Shown here: in pieces, positions 58,001 to 64,000 of the stretch
Position numbering within the stretch: the stretch's first letter is position 1
How the letters are laid out: each line of letters begins with the position of its first letter
NCBI RefSeq assembly: GCF_000003815.2
Contig: NC_049980.1
Coordinates: 17,038,295-17,102,294 of the forward strand
From: Branchiostoma floridae
Taxonomy: Eukaryota > Chordata > Leptocardii > Amphioxiformes > Branchiostomatidae
Reading direction: 5' to 3'
Length of the DNA stretch: 64,000 bases
Position numbers and translations under genes: made by a program
Notes under the pieces: generated by a model
Seen by the model: the letters and a program-made list of their open reading frames with translations, nothing else
Databases searched by the model: none
What the model was told of the DNA's origin: nothing

Positions 58001-61000
58001 ATGGCCTTCGGGAAAATGCCTCGCGAGACGGGAAAGTCACTTCCGCGTTTACGTGTTCGAGCGCTCTGCGGGCATGGCGTTGCGTCAGCCTGATTTGCAT
58101 CTCAGCCTTATTTGGAAGCAACCCATATATGGTAGGATTGGATAGACAAGAAAACAAGCTACAATTTGGTACGTGAACTTTTTTGTACCGCAATTTTAAG
58201 GTGGTTTACCTCCAGTTTGCAAATTTAGATGGCATTTTTCACCATTGATGTCTTATTTTTTTCAAAAAGTTGCATCCATGTGTGTAACAAGCGGTTTCTA
58301 AGCTTTAAAATGATGTATAACATGTGTAGGTTTGTTGTGAGTTAGCGATGTGAATGTTCAACATGTGCGACTCGCTCCGTGTGGTGTGCCGAGTCCGGGC
58401 CGTGAGTTACGGCCGTAGGACCCTGCATATAAATTTAGTTTATAGGCCAGGGAGGTTAAAGAAACCTCCTTGGTTAGGCGGGTCCATAATTATCAAAATA
58501 TTCTCGTTTCCATGTAAATAATTAGCGTATTGATATTCATTAAATTGTATACAGATAGCCTTTATAAGTGTAGATACATTGTATGTTCGGACACGTTTGT
58601 TTCAGGTTTGAGACGCAAAACTTTTGTTTTCTTTGTCACCAACTTCATGAAAGGAAACATCATTTGTAAATGTGTCCAACGTGAGCATATTTACGTTGAG
58701 ATGATCACTGAAGTTCAATTTTTACCTTGTAAGATCCAAAAAATCAATAACATAGCAAGTTGTGTTTGTTGTTGAATGTGATATCAAGGGCATAGAGGTT
58801 TTTGCTGATATTTCCAATGTTAAAAGTTTTCAGATTTGCAAGATGCTGCATTGGGAATAGCACCTGGAACATCATAGAAGAAATTGAGATGGCACAGAGG
58901 GAGAATTACAATGTATCAACCATTCAAAGCTGTGCAGCTTAGAAGAGGAGCTACCAAGTCTTTTCAAACATATGTTGTAATGTCAAAGAATTATCAATTG
59001 TTCAATAAACTTGAATAAACCAGTTACAAAGTCAGGTGGTCATGGTTCATAGGTAATATCTTTATATACTTTTGGTCATCAGATGTCGTAAAAGTAGTAT
59101 TTCCTGGTGAAATGTGATAGTTTTGATGGCAAATTTAGAATTAGCATGTGCCAAAACCCTTTAGTAGTAAGGTATGCTGATATTCAATGCTTATGGTCAG
59201 ACTGTGAAAGGGAATAACTCAAGAAGGGGTTGACGGATCATCATGATTATTGGTATGTAGATAGATTAAGTGATGCTTCGTGTAATTAAATATTAATTAT
59301 GCAAATCAGAAGCTAATTTGCATAATTGATGTGGAAATTATCTAAACTATTTCTATTCTGTTATATTAAACATGTGATATTTGTCACTGAGATAGAGAAG
59401 AATGTTGATAGGTAATTTTTTATGTGGACTTATATAAGTGACAGGTGCCGATGACCTTTGACCTTTTGAGATATGTTACAAATTAGTATTTTTGATTACA
59501 CATAATCTCGTAACCATGTCTCTAGAATGTCTGCAATAAACTGTGTTAAGAGAATCTACTACATATTTCCAATATCTGAAATATCTTAGTTATAGGATGA
59601 ACAGTTAATTGATTATCGCTCTTCAAAAAGGGGTCATCTGGAAATAATTGGCCACTTTTCCAGCTGTGCCATGCTGAAAAAACTTAATTTTCAGCAGGTT
59701 GACCTCACCTGTAGTGAAAGAAAAAGGCAAATAAACACCTTATCTTTACTTGATTGCTACAAAATACTACTTGGACTGTGCAGAAAAGAACTTTTGAGTG
59801 GCACAATGTTTTTACTTTCTTAATTATTGCTAATTAGAAATGCGATTTTCACACCTGGCGCCACACCTGCGGACACCGCCCAGCAACTTTAAAGGGCCAT
59901 ATCTCTGGAACGGAAGGTCCGATTTTTGTTCTGTATATTCATAAATCAGCACCCTCTATTAGGGAACACAAATGTTCTGATTCCCCTGGGTAGAAAACAA
60001 TTTCGACTGGAAACCCTATCATTAGTAGGATTTCCAGTGCGAAAATGGAAATTGCCACGATTTTTCATTGATCGCCCTGTATTATCGAAAAAGAACTGGA
60101 CCTTCTAACTTACCAGATTTGTAGTATGTACTATGGAGACCGTGACAATGTAAAATGTTAAAGCAGGGGTAAACGATTGCTGAGATATCATTTTCTGAAA
60201 AGTGCGCTATGATGCAGAGAAGTGACTTCCGGGTTCAGGGGTCACTACACAAATACCTCTGACGTCAGCCTGATTTGCAGAGCTACGGTCCGGGATCGAT
60301 TCCAGGGGAGGGTGATTTTAAATTGTTCTTGTTTCCTTTTTACATCCATTTAATATAAACAATAGTTTCAGCACATTCCAATAACTAGAAAAAAACCGTG
60401 TACACACGCAAACCTTGGCAAAATGCCAGCTTTTTTAAAGCACTTGTTTGTTTTGATATCTTGACATGGCCCTAAAACTGATAAAATAATCCTTCTGAAT
60501 AGCCTAAAATGCAAGAGCTTCCGGGGGGCTTCGCCCCCCTAGGCCCCCCAAGGTGGCGCTGCCCTGGACCAGCGTTCCCGCCAGGCATACGTCATTCCGA
60601 CTACGGACTTATTTTTTTCTGGAAAGACGCACTCGGCTCGGCTGAGTTTCCCCAAATATTTAAGTTACAAAAGCGGTGCACGGTAAATATGTGAAGAATC
60701 CAAAACTATACACTTTATTTCTTATCTAAAACATTTCTTTTGTTTCAAAAGGACAAAACTTGCGGCAGAAAAGAGGCCGCAATATTGTTGTCAAGCGTTG
60801 ATCGAGTCGGCTGTGCACTGGCATTGGCGTCCGTAGCACATGGCGCGGCACGCCCCCCTCCCCAGACGGACTGTCGATCGCAGCGCCCAGCACGTCTTTT
60901 CTGGCTACTCCTTCAAGGCTACACCGGCACTGATCACTGCCAAAGACACAGCAGATCGCCCTCCTTCGTATAATATATAACGTTCTTGGTCTACTCTACT

Positions 61001-62633
61001 CTATGTAAAAAGAAATCCAGCGGTGAGCCAAAGATTTCACGCCGAAAACGGGGTTACCTGAGGTCGCACAAAACAAACGCACGCTCGTGGAAAATTACGG
61101 CGCGGCCTTGTAAAACACGACCGATTCGATAAATGATAAATTTGAGTAAAATCATCGGGTAAAATAGAAAAACACAAGGTGTGATGCCGCCGTTATTCTA
61201 TAATCCTCTGGAAAAACTACTAGCATTTGATGCGGGAGGGCGCAACATCGATCGCACGAGGTAAAGCTCTTTATTCAATGCCGGAAAAAATTGGCAGGAT
61301 TTTTCCATGGGCTGACGAACTCACTGGCTAGAGCCCTGTTTGGAAGCATCAAAAACCCAAAATTTTCATATAGATATGACTGGACAAATAATACCCGGGC
61401 CAGATCACGGACTGCTGATTCCCCGAGCTTATAGTTATAACGTATTTTTTGGGAGAGGGCGGACGTCGATTACTGAAAAACGGGAGTAAAAAAGGCAACC
61501 GGCATCCAATCTCAAGGGCATAATTTTCCTCTCAAATTGCAGGAAATTCTGTTTTAGAGGGTTTGAAAATCCAAATTTTCCCGGGGGAGCATGCCCCCGG
61601 ACCCCTGCCCCGACGCTGTGAAAAAATCCTGGCGANNNNNNNNNNNNNNNNNNNNNNNNNNNNNNNNNNNNNNNNNNNNNNNNNNNNNNNNNNNNNNNNN
61701 NNNNNNNNNNNNNNNNNNNNNNNNNNNNNNNNNNNTGGATATCTGGGTGGAGGGCCATGTTGATTTTTTTTAGGTGGAGGGGGAGGGTCAACGTTAATTT
61801 TTTTTGAGATGAGGGGGAGGGTCATCAAAAAATTTTTTGATCAGACTTCCAATGCACCAGCCCTCCCCCCCCGATAAATATCGTACGGTCCCTTAGGTCT
61901 TCTGTTAGGTTTGGAAATGCCCCATGTTTCACAATGTCCAATTTCTTGCCATGTATAGCCTGTCAATCAGCTATTTTGGCTGAGTGCCACATGATGAGGC
62001 TATGAATGGGGGGATCTGAATAGCCTGACGTGATAGCCAGGTCAGGTAGACAGGCCAGGTAGCCTGGCCTGGTAGACAGCCCAGCCTTTTAAGCGAACCC
62101 TGAAGCTACTGCAAACTCAAAACCACTCCATTTTCACATTACCGCAAAATAAAATCTGCGCATACACAACTTAAATGTATTAACAGTACTTCATGACAAA
62201 GAGTGCACACATACACAAGCCAAAGCATGGTTTCCTGAAGAAGCTGTAGTCACGTGGATACCAGGCTGTTCATTGCTCAGAACTAGGCACTTGTTGAAGG
62301 CTCCTCTGACTTTAAATGACCCAGTCCTCTGTTCACTCTCTGAAAGCGAAAACGTTTTAATTTACAGTAACTTGTATTGCTGAAATTATGAAGCCATATT
62401 CCATCGACTTGATATTCCTAAATACAATGTTTTTAAAAAACAGAGGATATAGGTTACCACGCGAATGAAGGTGAACTAGCATTAACGTTACCCATCTTGA
62501 TGAAAACATTTCCCTCATTTTTCTCGCTTAGTCCATGTGAGAACTCCAGGGGAGTGCGCCGCACGTACGGGGCTATCCTGTCCGCTGCTGCTTCTATACG
62601 AGCCTGCAGGTTCACCAGGTTTATTTCAACCAT
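45901..62633 (-). CDS. PLP-dependent threonine/serine ammonia-lyase (serine racemase fold), eight exons
   Basis: The joined exons are 62492-62633, 62215-62339, 50703-50861, 49963-50030, 49197-49311, 48525-48650, 48041-48142 and 45901-46047. They total 328 codons in one frame and give 327 residues, similar to serine racemase (about 340). Fold-type II PLP features are present: Schiff-base lysine K57 in [10 protein letters not shown], the asparagine loop SSGNH (81-85), the phosphate loop GGGG (183-186), and S308 in SCGAN, which would contact the pyridine nitrogen. The family removes ammonia from L-threonine or L-serine to give 2-oxo acids, in the cytosol; some members racemise serine. The serine racemase metal ligands (E, A, D after strand VYAAE) align to Q208, S212 and V214 here, so a dehydratase without that site is more likely. 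Intron 2 carries the 10-kb transposon nest. Confidence 0.88.
46262..46833 (+). mobile_element. Internally deleted mariner element, 572 bp
   Basis: Terminal inverted repeats of about 29 bp (AGGGGCGTTCAATAAGTAAT, then AACTCTGAC) are flanked by a TA duplication at 46260-46261 and 46834-46835. From ATG 46445 the frame reads [36 protein letters not shown] and [14 protein letters not shown], the paired DNA-binding N-terminus of mariner transposase. After about 46690, in another frame, [20 protein letters not shown] then ED and a stop is the transposase C-terminus. The catalytic core is gone. The element lies antisense in the last intron of the ammonia-lyase gene. Confidence 0.9.
46445..46760 (+). 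pseudogene. Mariner transposase remnant (N-terminus joined to C-terminus)
   Basis: About 80 N-terminal residues and about 22 C-terminal residues remain, in different frames. The D,D34D catalytic region is deleted, so it cannot act as a transposase. The N-terminal helix-turn-helix could still bind mariner ends if it were expressed. Confidence 0.85.
48041..48142 (-). CDS. Ammonia-lyase exon 7
   Basis: Reads [20 protein letters not shown] then [14 protein letters not shown], the ITF...DDWVLV...EEDVI strand-helix unit of the family. The acceptor is TTTTTTAG and the donor is GTAAGA. Confidence 0.9.
48525..48650 (-). CDS. Ammonia-lyase exon 6
   Basis: Reads [20 protein letters not shown] then [20 protein letters not shown] and [15 protein letters not shown] is the conserved dehydratase motif. 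The position of the serine racemase metal glutamate is a glutamine here. The acceptor is TGATACAG and the donor is GTGAGT. Confidence 0.9.
48836..49025 (+). mobile_element. SINE fragment (3' part)
   Basis: TTCAAGTGAAAATGAGAACC, TAGCTTCAATTGGGGATGTC, CAATAAAGAACCCAACACAC and CACAGTGTGAGTG correspond in order to the SINE at 31858, here with a single copy of the segment that is expanded there. Confidence 0.65.
49197..49311 (-). CDS. Ammonia-lyase exon 5 (PLP phosphate loop)
   Basis: Reads [20 protein letters not shown] then [18 protein letters not shown]. It holds the tetraglycine phosphate-binding loop. The acceptor is AATGCAG. The donor AAG|GTTCCC is weak; it is chosen because phase and sequence then join exon 6 exactly. 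Confidence 0.85.
49963..50030 (-). CDS. Ammonia-lyase exon 4
   Basis: Reads [20 protein letters not shown] then TV. ISPYND...GQGTVG is a strongly conserved family motif. The acceptor is ATTACAG and the donor is GTATGT. Confidence 0.9.
50703..50861 (-). CDS. Ammonia-lyase exon 3
   Basis: Reads [20 protein letters not shown] then [20 protein letters not shown] and [13 protein letters not shown]. This is the small-domain Rossmann-like segment of the family ([16 protein letters not shown]). The acceptor is ATTCTTAG and the donor is GTAGGT. Confidence 0.9.
51033..51963. mobile_element. Non-autonomous DNA element with about 80-bp inverted ends
   Basis: The left end GGGTTGGCAGAAACGGCTGC continues for about 80 bases and is mirrored by the right end ending GTTTCCGCCAACCC. 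GTGGTACC stands on both sides (51025-51032 and 51964-51971), an apparent 8-bp target duplication as in hAT-type elements. The 770-bp interior has no recognisable transposase. It lies in intron 2 of the ammonia-lyase gene. Confidence 0.8.
51290..51300. repeat. Poly-C tract and 17-bp duplication
   Basis: A run of ten C is followed by two tandem copies of AAAGAACAAGTAATAAT. Confidence 0.7.
52452..52482. repeat. TG microsatellite
   Basis: About ten TG units inside foldback element 1. Confidence 0.9.
52549..52990. repeat. Left tandem-repeat arm of foldback element 1
   Basis: Modules contain GATTCCAACACTTCCGAGCC, CAGTTCCAATCGTGCCGCGG and GGGTTTTCCAAGCGTGCCGC. Module lengths of 42 and 24 bp are multiples of three, which keeps several frames open and explains the long spurious open frames here. 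Confidence 0.9.
53815..53960 (-). mobile_element. tRNA-derived SINE, inverted
   Basis: On the minus strand a box A-like TAGCGCAGTGG is followed by TGTGCCCTTGGGAAAGGCAC and AAAATGAGTACCTAGCTTCG. It is the copy that best preserves the 5' tRNA-like part of the family, and it lies in the loop of foldback element 1. Confidence 0.7.
54245..54670. repeat. Right tandem-repeat arm of foldback element 1
   Basis: The inverted counterpart of the array at 52549-52990, made of the same modules in a slightly different number and order. Both arms end at the shared boundary CCGTGGCCGACTGGGACAAA or its complement. Confidence 0.9.
55361..57020. mobile_element. Foldback-type element 2 with 53-bp repeat arms
   Basis: The left arm (55361-55743) has about seven copies of a 53-bp unit containing CGCTATCTCGAGCTGCGATT, TAGTCAACCCTTACGTTACG and GAAGCCTGTC. 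The right arm (56440-57020) has about ten to eleven inverted copies. The inner ends of both arms share a variant unit (CCAGTTCAAGCCAGTT, then TTCGTCAAACGTTACGGAAG), showing true inverted ancestry. The 0.7-kb loop has no recognisable gene. Confidence 0.85.
57464..57491. repeat. Perfect 12-bp hairpin
   Basis: GCATTTTGCCGC, a four-base loop CTTA, then GCGGCAAAATGC. The stem is perfect. Confidence 0.9.
57830..58110 (+). repeat. Direct duplication, copy 1
   Basis: ATTAGTAGGGTTTCCAG, GATTGATCGCC, AACTTACCAGAATTGTAGTA and GTCAGCCTGATTTGCA occur here in order, and again in the same order at 60013-60285. Confidence 0.75.
60013..60285 (+). repeat. Direct duplication, copy 2
   Basis: ATTAGTAGGATTTCCAG, CATTGATCGCC, AACTTACCAGATTTGTAGTA and GTCAGCCTGATTTGCA parallel copy 1 across about 270 bp, at an estimated three quarters identity. 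The copies share orientation and are 2.2 kb apart. Confidence 0.75.
60519..60548. repeat. GC-rich hairpin
   Basis: CTTCCGGGGGGCTTCGCCCC forms GGGGGG/CCCCCC around a CTTCG-type loop. A similar CCGGGGGAGCATGCCCCCGG lies at 61580, just before the N gap. Such structures may have stalled sequencing. Confidence 0.75.
61636..61735. other. Assembly gap
   Basis: Exactly 100 N, inside the 4.6-kb inverted-end element in intron 2 of the ammonia-lyase gene. It does not remove coding sequence, since exons 1-8 are all found. Confidence 0.98.
62215..62339 (-). CDS. Ammonia-lyase exon 2 (catalytic lysine)
   Basis: Reads [20 protein letters not shown] then [20 protein letters not shown] and AC. It holds the PLP lysine (GSFK) and the SSGNH loop. 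The acceptor is GCTTTCAG and the donor is GTATGT. The end of the MITE-type sequence flanking the nest is only 27 bases past the donor. Confidence 0.88.
62492..62633 (-). CDS. Ammonia-lyase exon 1
   Basis: Reads [20 protein letters not shown] then [20 protein letters not shown] and GNVFIKM, ending in phase 1 before a GTAACG donor. [14 protein letters not shown] is the family's N-terminal substrate-domain motif. An in-frame ATG 13 codons upstream exists, but the shorter start fits the family length. Confidence 0.85.
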
Positions 62634-63101
62634 CACGTTATGCTGCGGATACTTTTGAAAGAAAGGATACACTCACATACAAATTATGTAACTTGCTCAA
62701 ACTAGGTCACTGGTTAGTTTTCCACATGTGCCATGTTGAACTTTAACCTGTTACCGCCCACTTGACGAGTCCACTTTAACTTGTGGGGGTCAAGGGGAGG
62801 GTGTGATGTGATATCGTTATCTGTTAAAATCTATGAAAAGGAAAGTAACATTTGGATATACTATAAATTCTTTGGGTATCTTTAAAAAAATATTTATTGT
62901 TTAAGTTTTTATCTTCGATAGGTATTCCAAAATGTATTTTCAGGTATCCCTCCAAATAGTTGACCAACCCAGTAGGGTCAATACGGGACATGAGAGCGTC
63001 ACATGAGGATTTCTGTGTGAGAAAGTTTTTATTTTCCCATTCAGATCCCACCTTGCCGGGTGATTGTGCGTTTTTTCCGAAGTGAAAATTCTCTACGTGG
63101 C

Positions 63102-63230
63102 ACAAAGAACGGGAAAGATTTGTTTTTCTACCTGAAACTTCAACAAGACTCATACCTGGCCGTAGAAATCTTCAAGGCCGGGAACGTGTCACCGGTGACA
63201 CTGCTGACAGTGCTGGCCCAGCCAGAGAAA
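63102..63230 (+). CDS. Possible exon, unidentified
   Basis: Reads NGKDLFFYLKLQQDSYLAVE then IFKAGNVSPVTLLTVLAQPE and K, before a good donor AAAG|GTATAC. The frame is open and its hydrophobic/charged spacing is protein-like. The upstream acceptor is either GTGGCACAAAG or TTTTTTCCGAAG at about 63080. No family is recognised. If real, it belongs to a plus-strand gene running past the window, divergent from the ammonia-lyase. Confidence 0.33.
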
Positions 63231-63858
63231 GGTATACTATAACTGCCCGACTTCAGGACTATTCGTATTCTACGTGTACTTAACACGTTAGATGCGGGGC
63301 CACTACCAATTACTAGTTGGTCAAGTTGTTCAAGCTTTCCTGGCCAGGTCAAAACGCTTGATACATTTTCAAATGATTTTGTACTCGTTGTTAATAGCGT
63401 GATTGCATCATCAAAACGTCGTCATACAAAAATTGTTGCCAGACTGTACTGGCCAGGTGTATATTGTACAACAGTTGCCTGGGGGCTTATACAAGTCCGT
63501 TCCCGGATATTGTATTTAGGCGATCCATTACAGTCCGACTAATACACCAGAATACTACTCCTGAGAAGCTGCTACTGAGAAGAAAGATTACTCACTGCTA
63601 GGGTCCTCTATGAGTGAGTGAGTGAGGGTCCTCTATCATCTATAATAGGGTCACATTTCTAAACCAGCACCCAGCCGAGCAGCTAAGCTTGCGGAAACAA
63701 ATAGTAGCTGAGAAGTAGAGTAGATCAGCGTGGAGTTCTTCAGTTGGGTAGGAATGTCATTCCAGTTGGAGCCACTCCTCTAAACCACTAAAAGTGCATG
63801 TAACACGTCAAAAAGATAGTCATGAGAATAATATAGCCTCCATAGCAGGCTCTCTGGG

Positions 63859-64000
63859 GGCTTTTTTTGGCTCATAATACACTTTTGGTGACCATTTCGA
63901 GTGGTACTGGGTGGTGAGTGATGCCTGAAAAAGTGAAGAATTCTCGGCGGGTCTAAATAGATTTGGCGAGCATAAGTGTATTATGAGCCAAAAAAAGCCC
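63859..64000. mobile_element. Small MITE with inverted ends
   Basis: The left end GGGCTTTTTTTGGCTCATAA TACACTTTTGGTG-type sequence is mirrored exactly over about 25 bases at the right end (AAGTGTATTATGAGCC, then AAAAAAAGCCC). The interior is about 90 bp and non-coding. Confidence 0.7.

Larger units (their letters stand above)
57303..61894. mobile_element. 4.6-kb element with AAGGGAC(T/C)GTACGATATTTATC ends
   Basis: The left end AAGGGACTGTACGATATTTA is mirrored by TAAATATCGTACGGTCCCTT at 61875-61894. Inside each end are three G-rich units ending CATGTTAATTTTTTT, in the same orientation at both ends. No transposase is recognised; the N gap lies inside. It contains a 0.28-kb direct duplication and GC-rich hairpins. 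No target duplication is clear. Confidence 0.65.
52156..62100. mobile_element. 9.9-kb element with long inverted ends and 9-bp target duplication (MULE-like)
   Basis: It begins GGGTTCGCTTAAAAGGCTGG and ends with the exact reverse complement. The inverted repeat runs about 140 bp (52156-52297 against 61960-62100) with few mismatches. TGAAGCTAC is present directly outside each end (52147-52155 and 62101-62109), a perfect 9-bp duplication. Long ends plus 9 bp suggest a Mutator-like element. No transposase is seen; most of its length is later insertions and a gap. Confidence 0.8.
52041..62187. mobile_element. MITE-type sequence split by a large insertion (outermost layer of nest)
   Basis: 52041-52155 (ACTGTAAATGCAGAAACGTT onward) matches the left half of the MITE at 12267. 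62101-62187 (ending TTAAATGTATTAACAGT) matches its right half. Removing the 9,945-bp insert restores a roughly 200-bp MITE. ACT flanks both outer ends and may be a 3-bp duplication. Confidence 0.75.
62634..64000. other. Upstream flank of the ammonia-lyase gene
   Basis: Apart from the possible exon at 63102, I see no gene. GGGCTTTTTTTGGCTCATAA at 63860 is mirrored by TTATGAGCCAAAAAAAGCCC ending at 64000. This 140-bp inverted pair is likely a small MITE cut by, or ending at, the window edge. Confidence 0.5.

Noticed and set aside
61435..61828. Frames across the second N gap
   Set aside because: Same reason; the flanks are transposon sequence.

Overview
This is a gene-poor, repeat-rich piece of an animal nuclear genome. 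It has spliced genes with short exons, GT-AG junctions and long introns, and many transposon remnants. Gene content and the tRNA-derived, Penelope-like, CR1-like and mariner relics fit an invertebrate deuterostome. My guess is a cephalochordate (amphioxus), which is inference and not proven. Two 100-base runs of N (41974-42073 and 61636-61735) are assembly gaps.

Three multi-exon genes can be read exon by exon, with splice phases that agree. (1) 13991 down to 5833, minus strand: a 15-exon gene of about 710 codons that I identify as WDR93/CFAP297, an axonemal WD-repeat protein. (2) 21714 to 41172, plus strand: a six-exon gene for a 496-residue single-pass membrane protein with two C2 domains, closest to synaptotagmin-15. 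Its first coding exon lies 16.4 kb upstream of the rest. (3) 62633 down to 45901, minus strand: an eight-exon gene for a 327-residue PLP-dependent threonine/serine ammonia-lyase of the serine racemase fold. The catalytic lysine exon sits at 62215-62339, and a 10-kb nest of transposons fills its second intron. A few isolated candidate exons (2869-3036, 3901-4056, 18393-18539, 63102-63230) are weaker. The three main genes are unrelated in function and show no shared regulation.

Layout: 1-5.8 kb is mostly unassigned, with one possible terminal exon. 5.8-14 kb is WDR93, with a 31-bp minisatellite, a small MITE and a Penelope-like fragment in introns. 14-21.7 kb is intergenic. 21.7-41.2 kb is the synaptotagmin-like gene, with a SINE carrying an internal 27-bp expansion, a palindromic MITE and a LINE 3' fragment. 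41.4-45.9 kb is intergenic around a gap. 45.9-62.6 kb is the ammonia-lyase gene, with an internally deleted mariner, a 0.9-kb inverted-repeat element and the nested stack. 62.6-64 kb is unassigned.

The most notable structure is the stack at 52041-62187. A MITE-type sequence is split by a 9.9-kb element with about 140-bp inverted ends and a perfect 9-bp target duplication. Inside it are two foldback-type elements whose arms are tandem arrays, and a further element with its own inverted ends. The second notable point is a minisatellite beginning exactly at the 5' splice site of WDR93 exon 7, which repeats that donor about eleven times.
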